Made by a program: the position numbers and the translations under genes
Source of the DNA: Burkholderiaceae bacterium
Lineage (GTDB): Bacteria > Pseudomonadota > Gammaproteobacteria > Burkholderiales > Burkholderiaceae_C
Assembly: GCA_016790575.1 (NCBI GenBank)
Contig: JAEUOU010000001.1
Coordinates: 1-64,000, forward strand
DNA length: 64,000 nt
Direction of reading: 5' to 3'
The notes under the pieces: model-generated
The model's database searches: none
Seen by the model: the letters and a program-made list of their open reading frames with translations, nothing else
What the model was told of the DNA's origin: nothing
Part shown: one piece after another, positions 30,684 through 40,200 of the stretch
Layout: every line of letters begins with the position of its first letter
Numbering within the stretch: position 1 is the first letter of the stretch

Positions 30684-31586
30684 TCACCGTTGCAAAAAGC
30701 GAACAACTTGCCCGACCTGATCGGCGGCCACCAAGGTTGGCGCGTGCCCGACGCCCTCGAATTCAATGCACCGTGCCCGCGGACCGCGTTGGCCCATCTG
30801 AACGGCCGTCGCGCGGGACAAAAGGTCCGACACCGCGCCACGCAACAGAAGGGTGTCAGCCTGGATCGCGTCATACGCCATCCACAATGCCGCCTCGCCA
30901 GCTTGTGCCTGCTGGGGTGTCAAGGCCCGAAACGGCACGGCAATCGCCGGGTCGTAGTGCAACACCCAGTCCCCCTGCTCGGTGAGACGTACCATGTGCC
31001 GGCACAACTCCCGCCATTGCTCCGGGTTATGGGGGCCAAACGACTGCGAAATGTCCCACAATGCGTGTGATGCATGTTCGAGGTCAGTAAAACGGTCGGG
31101 CCGCCCGAGGTAGGCACCGATCCGGGCCAGCGCCTGCCATTCGATGACAGGACCGACGTCATTGAGCACCAGGCGCCGAACGGGAACTGGCAGCGGCAAA
31201 TCCGGCGTGCCGCAGATCCCCATGCCAATCAGCCCGCCCATGCTCGTTCCGACCCAATCAAGCACCCGAACCGGCGCGCGCGCCTGCAAGGCGCCCAGCA
31301 TCGTAAGCAGGTCGGAAACATACTGCGGAATCTGGTAGCCGGCCGGATCAGACAACCAATCGCTGCGGCCTCTTCCCACAACATCCGGACAGACTACGCG
31401 AACCGGTTCTGAAGCGGCGGCAACCAGATTGCGAGCCAGAACATCGAAATCCCGCCCCTGGCGCGCCAGACCGTGTACGCAGACAACGACCGAGGGTGCA
31501 TGGGGATCTCCCCATTCCCACCAGACCATCCGATGACCACCCGATGGGTCGTTGCAGAAAACATGGTTCAGGACGGGTTCGGACAT
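30684..31586 (-). CDS. Alpha/beta hydrolase
   Basis: 300 residues from ATG 31586. Alpha/beta-hydrolase fold enzyme with the oxyanion region VVVCVHGLARQGRDF, nucleophile elbow VGTSMGGLIG (catalytic Ser) and a C-terminal histidine in EFEGVGHAP. The substrate is unknown; an esterase or lipase-like role is the most that can be said. Co-directional with relA and divergent from bdhA. A role in PHB or hydroxybutyrate-ester metabolism is possible from the neighbours, but this is inference. Confidence 0.85.
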   Translation of the reverse strand: MSEPVLNHVFCNDPSGGHRMVWWEWGDPHAPSVVVCVHGLARQGRDFDVLARNLVAAASEPVRVVCPDVVGRGRSDWLSDPAGYQIPQYVSDLLTMLGALQARAPVRVLDWVGTSMGGLIGMGICGTPDLPLPVPVRRLVLNDVGPVIEWQALARIGAYLGRPDRFTDLEHASHALWDISQSFGPHNPEQWRELCRHMVRLTEQGDWVLHYDPAIAVPFRALTPQQAQAGEAALWMAYDAIQADTLLLRGAVSDLLSRATAVQMGQRGPRARCIEFEGVGHAPTLVAADQVGQVVRFLQR

Positions 31587-31648
31587 AACGCACAGGAACA
31601 GGTTCGATAATCGGTGCATTCAATCGTAAATCATCAGGAGTTCACACC

Positions 31649-32419
31649 ATGCTCAAAGGCAAAACCGCCCTCGTCACCGGTTCCACCAGCGGAATCGGCC
31701 TTGGCATCGCCAAGGCGCTCGCCCGGCAAGGGGCCAACATCGTGCTCAACGGCTTCGGTGATTCCGAGGGGCCAACCAGCGAAATCGCCGCGTTGGGCGT
31801 TCAGGTCGCCTTCCACGGAGCGGACATGAGCAAACCGGCGGAAATTGCGGACATGATGGCCTTTGCTGCCAGCCGTTTCGGGCGTGTCGACATCCTGGTC
31901 AACAACGCCGGCATTCAGCATGTCGCACGCATCGAAAGCTTCCCGGTCGAGCGCTGGGACGCGATCATCGCTATCAACCTCAGCAGCGCGTTCCACGCCA
32001 CCCGGCTCGCGCTTCCTGCCATGCGCGAGGCCAATTGGGGCCGCATCATCAACGTTGCCTCAGTGCACGGGCTGGTGGCGTCGGCCGAAAAGTCCGCCTA
32101 TGTCGCCGCCAAACACGGTGTGGTCGGGTTGACCAAAGTCACGGCGCTGGAGACCGCACCCACGGGGGTGACCTGCAACGCCATCTGTCCGGGCTGGGTT
32201 CTGACCCCGCTGGTCCAGAAGCAAGTGGATGCCAGAGCCGCCGCGCTGGGCGTCTCCAACGAGGAAGCAAAACGCGTGCTGCTGGGAGAAAAAGAGCCAT
32301 CCATGCAGTTCACCACCCCCGAGGAGCTGGGTGAACTGGCCGTCTTCTTCTGCTCGCCAGCAGGTGCCAACGTCCGCGGTGTGGCGTGGAACATGGACGG
32401 CGGCTGGACCGCCCAATAA
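31649..32419 (+). CDS. bdhA: 3-hydroxybutyrate dehydrogenase
   Basis: 256 residues; classical short-chain dehydrogenase that oxidises (R)-3-hydroxybutyrate to acetoacetate in PHB use. Cofactor motif TGSTSGIGLG (10-19), NNAG (85-88), catalytic Ser138, Tyr151 and Lys155. The QHVARIESFP and CPGWVLTPLVQKQ stretches are those of hydroxybutyrate dehydrogenases rather than generic SDRs. A Shine-Dalgarno (AGGAG) lies about 10 bases before the ATG. Confidence 0.93.
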   Translation: MLKGKTALVTGSTSGIGLGIAKALARQGANIVLNGFGDSEGPTSEIAALGVQVAFHGADMSKPAEIADMMAFAASRFGRVDILVNNAGIQHVARIESFPVERWDAIIAINLSSAFHATRLALPAMREANWGRIINVASVHGLVASAEKSAYVAAKHGVVGLTKVTALETAPTGVTCNAICPGWVLTPLVQKQVDARAAALGVSNEEAKRVLLGEKEPSMQFTTPEELGELAVFFCSPAGANVRGVAWNMDGGWTAQ

Positions 32420-32434
32420 GCCCAAAGAGTTGTC

Positions 32435-32468
32435 CCCGGCGTGCACCGGAGTGCCAGTGCACGCCCGG
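32435..32468. terminator. Hairpin between convergent bdhA and SIMPL genes
   Basis: CCCGGCGTGCAC and GTGCACGCCCGG arms form a strong stem 16 bases after the bdhA stop. There is no U-tract, so it could be a weak bidirectional terminator or simply protect the 3' ends. Confidence 0.5.
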
Positions 32469-33200
32469 TCAGCGCATCTGCACCGTGCCCGAGACGGTGA
32501 CCGTCACGGCAATGCGCCCGGCTTCGATCGGAACGGCCGCTTCGGCCATGGGCGCGGCTGCGGCCATCGCCATGGTCCGCAGACGCGGATAGGGAGCGGG
32601 CTCCTGGCCGCTCACCTGCAACTCGCGCAGACCGTAGCCGGAAAACCCAAAAGCACGACTGACATCCTCAGCGCGGGATTTGAAGCGATTGATCGCAGAG
32701 GTCTGGGCCTCTGTCTCGGCCTGCCGGCGAAGATCTCTGCTGAGTCCATGCTGGATCGAGACGACGGACAGCCCGCCAAGCTTGCCCGCAAGCGCGGCAA
32801 TGGCAGGCCCGTCGCGCCCTTCGAGAACCAGCTCCGCCTGCCCTTGCCAACCGGAGATCTTGCCGTCCCTGCCGTGTCGCGGATAGATGCCGAAACTGCC
32901 TGTCCGCACGTCCAACCGCCCCTTTTCGACCGCTTTTCGGGCCTCTGACAAGGCCGAGTCCAATGCAGCCTTCACTTGCGCCTGGACGGTTGCCGCGTCG
33001 GCGCCTTCGCGAGTGACATTGAGCACGATGGTTGTCAGGTCAGGCAACACGTCCACGGTGGCGGACGCACTGAGCTGGACCACGTTTTGCACCAATACGG
33101 CGGAATGCGCTTGCGCCAGCGCAGTGCCCGGGAAAATCCCCAGTCCGAGACATGCCGCCACGAGACAACTCCTGGCCGGCGAGAGTACGCGATGGGCCAT
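32469..33200 (-). CDS. Exported SIMPL-domain (DUF541) protein
   Basis: 243 residues from ATG 33200, preceded by GGAGG. A signal peptide (about 1-32, ending ALAQA) is followed by a SIMPL domain with the family pattern VQLSASATVDVLPDLTTIVL, then INRFKSRAEDVSRAFGFSGY, and ends in VTVTVSGTVQMR. Proteins of this family are periplasmic or outer-membrane-associated; the function of most is unknown, with stress tolerance suggested for some. The next gene (33260-33541) is a second exported protein on the same strand. Confidence 0.88.
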   Translation of the reverse strand: MAHRVLSPARSCLVAACLGLGIFPGTALAQAHSAVLVQNVVQLSASATVDVLPDLTTIVLNVTREGADAATVQAQVKAALDSALSEARKAVEKGRLDVRTGSFGIYPRHGRDGKISGWQGQAELVLEGRDGPAIAALAGKLGGLSVVSIQHGLSRDLRRQAETEAQTSAINRFKSRAEDVSRAFGFSGYGLRELQVSGQEPAPYPRLRTMAMAAAAPMAEAAVPIEAGRIAVTVTVSGTVQMR

Positions 33201-33259
33201 CAAAAACCTCCGAAAATTACGAAGACCGCGAAATGCCCAAACGCCGACGCGCCCGCCGG

Positions 33260-33541
33260 TCACCGGGACCCAGCCGGGCTGGCCAAGGACTGCTCGCGCA
33301 AGGTCTGGCGCAGGCGCGCACGCTCGGCATCCCCCAGCTGAAACGACGTCCCGCCCGCAGGGGCCGGCGCCGACACCTTGCCCACCGTGCGGACAGGACC
33401 GACAGACTGCCGCAATTCGACCCGTCGCTGGGCCGATACGCCCGACTCCAGGACTTTTGGTTCCGGCTCGGGCGCCGCCATAACGGATGCGGCGAACAAG
33501 CCGAAGGCCAACAGGACGGCAGGGGACGACGGACGGGCCAT
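33260..33541 (-). CDS. Small exported protein of unknown function
   Basis: 93 residues from ATG 33541. A clear signal peptide (MARPSSPAVLLAFGLFAASV, cleavage about ASVMAA/PEP) precedes a short hydrophilic, Pro/Arg-rich mature part of about 70 residues with no cysteines. I do not recognise a family. It is 59 bases upstream of the SIMPL gene and divergent from ompR, 152 bases from its start, so its promoter may share the ompR intergenic repeats. Other frames here are open, but this one has the signal peptide and the plausible start. Confidence 0.6.
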   Translation of the reverse strand: MARPSSPAVLLAFGLFAASVMAAPEPEPKVLESGVSAQRRVELRQSVGPVRTVGKVSAPAPAGGTSFQLGDAERARLRQTLREQSLASPAGSR

Positions 33542-33601
33542 AAGAACTACAACGGATGGAGAGCAAGTATGGATGAACCACCGGATACTCCCTTCAGGCA
33601 A

Positions 33602-33680
33602 AGTTGTAACAGTGTGAAAAGGTACTCAAAATGTTCACATTCCGCAGCGGCCCAGTCGCAGAATTCGGACTGTTACAACT
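33602..33680. promoter_or_regulatory. Nested inverted repeats upstream of ompR
   Basis: AGTTGTAACAGT at 33602-33613 and its exact complement ACTGTTACAACT at 33669-33680 form a 12-bp perfect inverted repeat 55 bases apart. TGTGAA (33613-33618) and TTCACA (33634-33639) form an inner pair. The region is in the divergent promoter between the small exported protein and ompR; the right arm ends at the ompR ribosome-binding site. OmpR-family proteins often bind GTAACA/TGTTAC-like boxes, so autoregulation is a reasonable inference. Confidence 0.5.
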
Positions 33681-33693
33681 GAGGAGTTTCCCG

Positions 33694-34422
33694 ATGTCCA
33701 CAAGCGCGCGCCCCGACAAGCTGCTGGTCGTCGACGACGACGCGCGTATTCGCGACCTGCTGCGCCGCTACCTCGCCCAGGAGGGGTTCGACGTCGTGGT
33801 TGCCGATGATGGCAAAGCGCTGACCCGCATCCTGCTGCGCGAAAGTGTCGACCTGATCGTGCTGGACCTGATGTTGCCCGGCGAGGACGGACTTTCGATC
33901 TGCCGGCGGCTGCGGGCCGCGGGTGACCGGACACCTATCATCATGCTGACCGCGAAAGGCGAAGACGTGGACCGCATCGTCGGCCTGGAAGTCGGCGCTG
34001 ACGACTACCTGGGAAAACCGTTCAACCCCCGCGAGCTTCTGGCCAGAATCCATGCCGTTCTGCGACGCCGCCCCGCCCACGAAGCCCCCGGTGCGCCGTC
34101 GACCGACAACGAAATCATCCACTTCGGTGCCTTCGTGTTCGACCTCGCCGCTCGAAGCTTGCAGCGCAGCGGCGAGAACATTCCGCTGACCACCGGCGAA
34201 TTTGCGATGCTCAAGGCGCTCGTCCGCAATGCTCGTCAGCCCCTCTCGCGCGAAAAGCTCGCGCAGCTTGCGCGAGGCCGCGAGTTCGAGCCGTTTGACC
34301 GCAGCCTTGATGTGCAGGTTTCGCGGTTGCGCAAGCTCATCGAAAGCGACCCTGCCAACCCGCGCCACATCCAGACGGTTTGGGGGGTCGGATATGTCTT
34401 TGTCCCCGATGGCACACCCTGA
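33694..34422 (+). CDS. ompR: OmpR-family response regulator
   Basis: 242 residues from ATG 33694, preceded by GAGGAG. Receiver domain (about 9-125) with the acidic pair DDD at 14-16, phospho-acceptor Asp58 in LIVLDLMLPGEDG and the lysine in GKPF; then a winged-helix DNA-binding domain ending SLDVQVSRLRKLIESD and TVWGVGYVFVPDG. The sequence is close to true OmpR and the neighbour is an EnvZ-like kinase, so envelope or osmotic-stress control of porins is likely. Confidence 0.93.
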   Translation: MSTSARPDKLLVVDDDARIRDLLRRYLAQEGFDVVVADDGKALTRILLRESVDLIVLDLMLPGEDGLSICRRLRAAGDRTPIIMLTAKGEDVDRIVGLEVGADDYLGKPFNPRELLARIHAVLRRRPAHEAPGAPSTDNEIIHFGAFVFDLAARSLQRSGENIPLTTGEFAMLKALVRNARQPLSREKLAQLARGREFEPFDRSLDVQVSRLRKLIESDPANPRHIQTVWGVGYVFVPDGTP

Positions 34423-34464
34423 TTGTGATCACACCTGGCGGCCCCCGAGCGGCCGCTCGCCCAC

Positions 34465-35871
34465 GTGATCCGCCAAGCGGGGCGATCGCCCGACGCTGCA
34501 ACCATTGAGGCCGACGTCGCGGAAGGCGCTGCCGGGCCCGAACGGCGGGCCCCGATGACGCTCAGCCTTTTCTGGCGGACGTTTGTACTGCTGGTCCTGT
34601 TTCTCGCCGGCAGTACGGTGGCCTGGATCCAGACATTCCGGGCACTCGAACACGAGCCCCGTGCCATCCTGACAGCCCAACAGATCGCGACCCTGGTCAA
34701 CCTCAGCCGCGCCGCGCTGGTCCATTCCGATGCGATCGCGCGTCTGTCGCTGATCAAGACGCTGGCCGAACAGGAGGCGGTGCGCATCGTGCCGCGTGAA
34801 CCGCCTGACATCGTCGAACTCGGCGGTTTCGCCACGCTCGATGCGCTGGTGCAAGACGAACTCGCCCGACGTCTGGGGGGCGGAACCACGATTGCCAGTC
34901 GGGTCAACGGTGAAGCAGGCCTGTGGGTGGCGTTCACGATCGAGGGCGATGCCTATTGGTTACGCACGGACCCGGAGCGGCTGCGGCCGGTCAGTGGCCG
35001 GACCTGGCTGATCTGGCTGGTCGTCGCCGCGGCTTTGTCGCTGGTCGGCGCGGCGGCCATTGCGCGGCTCATCAACCGGCCACTCAAGCAGCTGTCGTTT
35101 GCGGCCAGCCGGGTCCGCGAGGGCGATTTCGATGCCAGCCGATTGGACGAACTGTCCAAAACAGAAGAGATTCGCGAGGTCAACATCGGTTTCAACCGCA
35201 TGGCCCAGCAGTTGGCCAAGATCGAACAGGACCGCGCTGTGATGCTGGCGGGCATCTCGCACGATCTGCGCACACCCCTGGCACGTATGCGCCTGGAGAC
35301 GGAAATGAGTGTCACCGACCCGGTGGCGCGCGACCATATGGCAGCCGACATCGCGCAGCTGGACGCCATCATCGACAAGTTTCTCGACTATGCGCGGCCC
35401 GACCAGGTTCGGCTGCAGCCGGTGAACCTGGACACGGTGGTCGAAGCCAGTACCTATCCCTTCCTCAGTTCCGACGACATCCGGATCACGGTCGACATCC
35501 CGCCCGGACTGATCGTTCTGGGCGACGAGGTGGAACTCATCCGGGTCCTGTCGAACCTGCTGGAAAATGCCCGCCGCTACGGAAAAACCCCGGAGACCGG
35601 GGTTGCCGCCGTCGAGCTGGCAGCACGTTCACGCAACGAATGGGTGGCTGTTCGGGTGCGAGATCAGGGTCTGGGCGTGGCGCCCGACGTGCTGGGGCGC
35701 CTGACCAAACCGTTCTTTCGGGGCGACGCAGCCCGCACTGCCGCATCGGGCGCCGGGCTGGGGCTGGCGATTGTGGAGAAAACCGTGCAGCGCATGGGTG
35801 GCAGCCTGAGTCTGTCCAATGGCAGTGCCGGCGGGTTTGTCGCCCTCGTCCGGCTCAAAAAAGCCACCTGA
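34465..35871 (+). CDS. envZ: EnvZ-like sensor histidine kinase
   Basis: 468 residues if translation starts at GTG 34465; ATG 34555 (starting MTLSLFWRTF) would give 438 and is a serious alternative because residues 1-30 look unstructured. Two membrane segments (about 34-56 and 181-200) flank a short periplasmic domain, followed by HAMP, the phospho-acceptor His266 in LAGISHDLRTPLARMRLE, and an ATPase domain with N box LLENARRYGK and G boxes VRDQGLGV and GAGLGLAIVEK. 42 bases after ompR, same operon. Confidence 0.9.
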   Translation: MIRQAGRSPDAATIEADVAEGAAGPERRAPMTLSLFWRTFVLLVLFLAGSTVAWIQTFRALEHEPRAILTAQQIATLVNLSRAALVHSDAIARLSLIKTLAEQEAVRIVPREPPDIVELGGFATLDALVQDELARRLGGGTTIASRVNGEAGLWVAFTIEGDAYWLRTDPERLRPVSGRTWLIWLVVAAALSLVGAAAIARLINRPLKQLSFAASRVREGDFDASRLDELSKTEEIREVNIGFNRMAQQLAKIEQDRAVMLAGISHDLRTPLARMRLETEMSVTDPVARDHMAADIAQLDAIIDKFLDYARPDQVRLQPVNLDTVVEASTYPFLSSDDIRITVDIPPGLIVLGDEVELIRVLSNLLENARRYGKTPETGVAAVELAARSRNEWVAVRVRDQGLGVAPDVLGRLTKPFFRGDAARTAASGAGLGLAIVEKTVQRMGGSLSLSNGSAGGFVALVRLKKAT

Positions 35872-35885
35872 GCCGGATTTTCAGG

Positions 35886-35941
35886 TGTTTTAGCCAGATA
35901 CCCATCGTAAAAAGGTCACTTTTAGCTATCTAAATAATAGC
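35886..35941 (+). repeat. Dispersed repeat, copy D, overlapping the ispF 3' end
   Basis: Plus strand reads TTTTAGCCAGATACCCATCG, then TAAAAAGGTCACTTT, then the hairpin GCTATCTAAATAATAGC. On the minus strand this gives the last codons of ispF and its TAG stop (35926-35928). It aligns box by box with copies B and E. Confidence 0.75.
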
Positions 35942-36441
35942 ACAACCGACCGGGCTTCAATCGCCTGTCCCTGACCCACCGGCCCCAGTTTCTCGGCGGT
36001 TTTGGCCTTGACATTGACCTGCGTGCCATCCAGTCCCAGCACCTGCGCGATGCGCGCGCACATGGCGGGAATGTGCGTTGCCAGACGCGGCGCCTGAGCA
36101 ACCACCGTGCTGTCGACATTGCCAATGTGCCACCCCGCCGCCGCGACGCGCCGGGCGGCCTCGGCCAGCAGCTGTGCAGAATCGGCGCCGCGAAAGCGGG
36201 CGTCGGAATCGGGAAAATGGCGCCCGATGTCGCCCAGACCGGCCGCACCCAGCAAGGCGTCGGTGATGGCGTGCAGCAGGACGTCGGCGTCGGAGTGACC
36301 CAGCAGCCCGCAGGGGTGAGGAATGTCCACACCGCCGATCACCAGGCGCCGTCCGGGCACCAGGGCATGGACGTCCCAGCCCTCCCCGATGCGAAACGGC
36401 GGCAGCGCCACGGGCGCGTCAACAATGGGGGCGGTATTCAT
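35926..36441 (-). CDS. ispF: 2-C-methyl-D-erythritol 2,4-cyclodiphosphate synthase
   Basis: 171 residues; closes the cyclodiphosphate in the MEP pathway. Metal ligands Asp23, His25 and His57 are present in GEGWDVHAL and [23 protein letters not shown] is the C-terminal signature. The ATG overlaps the ispD stop (ATGA). The final residues LLFR and the stop codon come from the dispersed repeat copy D, so the original C-terminal end may have been replaced. Confidence 0.96.
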   Translation of the reverse strand: MNTAPIVDAPVALPPFRIGEGWDVHALVPGRRLVIGGVDIPHPCGLLGHSDADVLLHAITDALLGAAGLGDIGRHFPDSDARFRGADSAQLLAEAARRVAAAGWHIGNVDSTVVAQAPRLATHIPAMCARIAQVLGLDGTQVNVKAKTAEKLGPVGQGQAIEARSVVLLFR

Positions 36442-37199
36442 GGTCGGCTTCGGAGGATGGCGTCGGCGAGGGCAAAGTCCTCGGGATAGGTGACCTTGAA
36501 ATTCTGCGCGCTGCCGGGCACGAGCAGCGGCCGCAGCCCGGTGGCTTCGATGGCGCTGGCTTCGTCGGTAATGCCGGCGAAACCCTGCTGCGCGGCGTCC
36601 GCCAGCGCCGCTTGCAGCGTGCCGAGTCGAAACATCTGTGGTGTCTGGGCCAGCCATTTGTCCCCGCGGTCCACCGTGGCGGCCACCCGACCACCCTGCT
36701 CCACCTTCAGTGTGTCGGGCAGCTTGAGGGCCAGCACCCCCCCCACGGCATCGTTATGGCAGGCGTCGATCAGCGCATTGATCTGCATCGGCGTGATGAG
36801 GCAGCGCGCCGCGTCGTGCACCAGCACCCAGTCATGCGGCCAAGCGCCCTGGGCGAGCAGATGGTTCACGCCGTTGAACACACTGGCAGCCCGGCTGGTG
36901 CCGCCGCAGTCGGCGACCTCCACCCGGGCGCTGTCCACAGGCAGGAAATTGTCACCCGGCGCCACCACCACCAGCACACGGCACAACCGCATCACCGCGG
37001 CGAAGGCCTGCAACGTATGCACAACCAGCGGCCGGCCGGCGACCAGTTCGTACTGTTTTGGCCCGACAGTGCCCGCCCGCGAGCCGCTGCCCGCACAGGG
37101 CAGCAAGGCGAAACAACGGGCGTCGGCGGAGGGCGTGGAAAACGATCCGCCATCGGACGACGCGGAAGAGAGGTTATCGGAGCGGAGGGTGACGGACAT
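36438..37199 (-). CDS. ispD: 2-C-methyl-D-erythritol 4-phosphate cytidylyltransferase
   Basis: 253 residues from ATG 37199; an in-frame ATG at 37211 is also possible. Adds CMP to MEP. The CTP-binding motif begins [13 protein letters not shown] and runs on to [28 protein letters not shown] and DTLKV are conserved. About 30 N-terminal residues rich in Ser and Asp precede the usual family start. Coupled to ispF and divergent from mfd; the promoters of both must lie in the 75-base gap. Confidence 0.94.
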   Translation of the reverse strand: MSVTLRSDNLSSASSDGGSFSTPSADARCFALLPCAGSGSRAGTVGPKQYELVAGRPLVVHTLQAFAAVMRLCRVLVVVAPGDNFLPVDSARVEVADCGGTSRAASVFNGVNHLLAQGAWPHDWVLVHDAARCLITPMQINALIDACHNDAVGGVLALKLPDTLKVEQGGRVAATVDRGDKWLAQTPQMFRLGTLQAALADAAQQGFAGITDEASAIEATGLRPLLVPGSAQNFKVTYPEDFALADAILRSRP

Positions 37200-37229
37200 G
37201 GCGTACCCCATTCTAAAATCCCGGCCTTC

Positions 37230-37258
37230 GCACCCCCCGGCACGATGCCGGGGGGTGC
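37230..37258 (+). promoter_or_regulatory. Stable hairpin in the mfd leader
   Basis: GCACCCCCCGGC and GCCGGGGGGTGC form a perfect 12-bp inverted repeat with a 5-base loop, ending 16 bases before the mfd start codon. In RNA it would be an extremely stable stem next to the ribosome-binding region. It has no U-tract on the plus side, so it is not a standard terminator. Confidence 0.6.
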
Positions 37259-37274
37259 TTGTCATTGGTGCCCC

Positions 37275-40200
37275 ATGGAACTGCCCAAACTCAATCCCGG
37301 CAAACGCTTCACGCTGCCGCGCCCGACCGGCTCCGCCGACGCCTTGTTGCTGGCCCAACTGGCCGAGCGCGACAGAACGGCCGGTCGCCTGACCGCCATC
37401 GTCACCGCCGACGCCACCGACGCACAGCGCCTGATCGACGAAATCGCCTTTTTTGCCCCCACGCTGCGCTGCGCCCTGTTCCCGGACTGGGAAACCCTAC
37501 CCTACGACACCTTCTCTCCGCACCAGGACTTGATCAGCGAGCGCCTGGCCACGCTGTGGCGCATCCAGCAGCGCGACAAGGACACCGGCGCCGACGTGGT
37601 GTTCGTACCCGCCACCACCGCCCTGTACCGGCTGGCACCGCCGGCCTTCCTGGCCGGCTACACCTTTCACTTCAAGGTCAAGCAAAAGCTCGACGAGGCC
37701 AAACTCAAGGGCCAGCTCACCCTGGCCGGCTACAGCCACGTGACGCAGGTGGTCAGCCCCGGAGAATACGCGGTGCGCGGTGGTCTGATCGACCTGTTCC
37801 CCATGGGTAGCCCGGTGCCCTATCGTGTGGACCTGTTCGACGACGAAATCGACAGCATCCGGACTTTCGACCCCGACAGCCAGCGCAGCCTGTACCCGGT
37901 GCCCGAGGTGCGGCTTCTGCCCGGACGCGAGTTTCCGATGGACGAAGCGGCCCGCGCCCGCTTTCGCAGCCGATGGCGCGAGATGCTGGAGGGCGACCCG
38001 ACCCGCAGCCGCATCTACAAGGACATGGGCAACGGGGTGGCGACCGCCGGTATCGAGTACTACCTGCCACTGTTCTTCGACGACACCGCCACCGTTTTCG
38101 ATTATCTGGGCGCCGACGCAACCGTTGTTTTCCACGGCGATCTGGAGCCCGCCTTCCAGCGCTTCTGGCAAGACACCCGTGACCGACATCGCATGGTGCA
38201 GGGTGACGCCGAGCGGCCAGTGCTGCCGCCTGACGCCTTGTTCCTCAGCGCCGAGCAGTTCTATACCCAGGCCAACGCCCACGCCCAGCTGGCGATCAAG
38301 CCCGCTCGGGCTGAGCCTGCCGAAGCCCTTGTGGGCCCTTCGGCGGGCTCAGGGCGAACGGAGTTTGTGGAGATTGAACGGTTGCCAGACCTGACCGTCC
38401 TCCGCGGCGCCGAGGAACCCCTGTCTCGTTTGCAGACCCACCTGCGCAATACCGCCCACCGCATATTGCTGCTGGCCGAGAGCGACGGGCGGCGCGAAAG
38501 CCTGCTGGATTTCCTGCGCGCCAGCGGACTGAACCCGCCAGCTTTCGACTCGCTGGCCGAGTTCCAGGGAAGCGATGAAAAGGTCGGCATCGCCACCGCC
38601 GCGTTGTCCACCGGTTTTGCCTGGATAGAAGCGGGCATCGACTTCGTCACAGAAACCGAGCTGTTTGCGGCCGGCCCGACCACGCGGCGGCGCAAGAAGC
38701 AGGAACAGGTCAGCGATGTGGATGCGCTGATCAAGGATCTGGCCGAGCTCAACGTCGGCGATCCTGTGGTCCACAACGCGCATGGCATCGGCCGCTACAG
38801 GGGTCTGGTCAATCTGGACATGGGCGACAGAAATCCCGACGGTACGCCGGCCCTGCAGGAGTTTTTGCACCTGGAATATGCCGACAAGGCGGTTTTATAT
38901 GTTCCGGTCAGCCAGTTGCAACTGATTGGTCGCTACACGGGTGTCAGTGCCGACGAGGCACCACTGCACCGTTTGGGCTCCGGCCAATGGGAAAAGGCCA
39001 AACGCAAAGCGGCCGAGCAGGTGCGCGATACGGCCGCCGAGTTGCTCAACATCTACGCCCGACGTGCCGCCCGCGAAGGCCACGCTTTCCGTTACAGCCC
39101 CCAGGACTACGAGCAGTTCGCCAATGACTTCGGCTTTGAGGAGACAGCGGACCAGAACGCTGCGATCCACGCCGTCATCCAGGACATGATCAGCCCGCGC
39201 CCGATGGACCGCCTGGTCTGCGGCGACGTGGGCTTTGGCAAGACCGAAGTCGCCCTGCGCGCCGCCTTTGTCGCGGTGACCGGCGGCAAACAAGTCGCCT
39301 TTCTGGCGCCCACCACCCTGCTGGCCGAACAGCACTATCAGACCCTGGTCGACCGATTCTCCCGCTGGCCGGTGAAGGTAGCGGAGATGAGCCGCTTTCG
39401 TACCCAAAAGGAAATCACGGCCGCCATGAAAGGCATTGCCGACGGCAGTGTGGACATCGTCGTCGGCACCCACAAGCTGCTTTCCGAGAAAACCCACTTC
39501 AAGAACCTGGGCTTGCTGATCATCGACGAGGAGCACCGCTTTGGCGTGCGCCACAAGGAACAGATGAAAGCCCTGCGCGCCGAGGTGGACGTGCTGACGC
39601 TCACCGCCACGCCCATCCCCCGCACGCTGGGCATGGCGCTGGAGGGCCTGCGCGACCTGTCGGTCATTGCGACCGCGCCGCAACGCCGCCTGGCGATCAA
39701 GACCTTTGTGCGCAACGAAGGCCACGGCGTGATCCGCGAAGCGGTGCTGCGCGAATTGAAGCGCGGCGGGCAGGTGTATTTCCTCCATAACGAGGTGGAA
39801 ACCATCGAAAACCGGCGCCAGAAGCTGGAAGAAATCCTGCCCGAGGCGCGCATTGCCGTCGCCCATGGCCAGATGCCCGAGCGCGAACTGGAGCGGGTGA
39901 TGCGCGACTTTGTGGCGCAGCGCAGCAACCTGCTGCTGTGCTCGACCATCATCGAGACCGGCATCGACGTGCCCACGGCCAACACTATCGTCATGAGCCG
40001 CGCCGACAAGTTCGGCCTGGCCCAGCTGCACCAGTTGCGCGGCCGTGTGGGCCGCAGCCACCACCAGGCTTACGCCTACCTGATGGTCCCCGACATTGAA
40101 GGCCTGACCAAGCAAGCGCAGCAGCGCCTGGACGCGATTCAGGCCATGGAGGAACTAGGTAGCGGCTTCTACCTGGCGATGCACGACCTGGAAATCCGCG

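Noticed and set aside
36612-37274. Upstream extension of the mfd open frame over ispD
   Set aside because: It is antisense to ispD; ATG 37275 matches the family N-terminus.
38895-40115. 406-codon minus-strand frame inside mfd
   Set aside because: Antisense shadow of the Mfd translocase domains.
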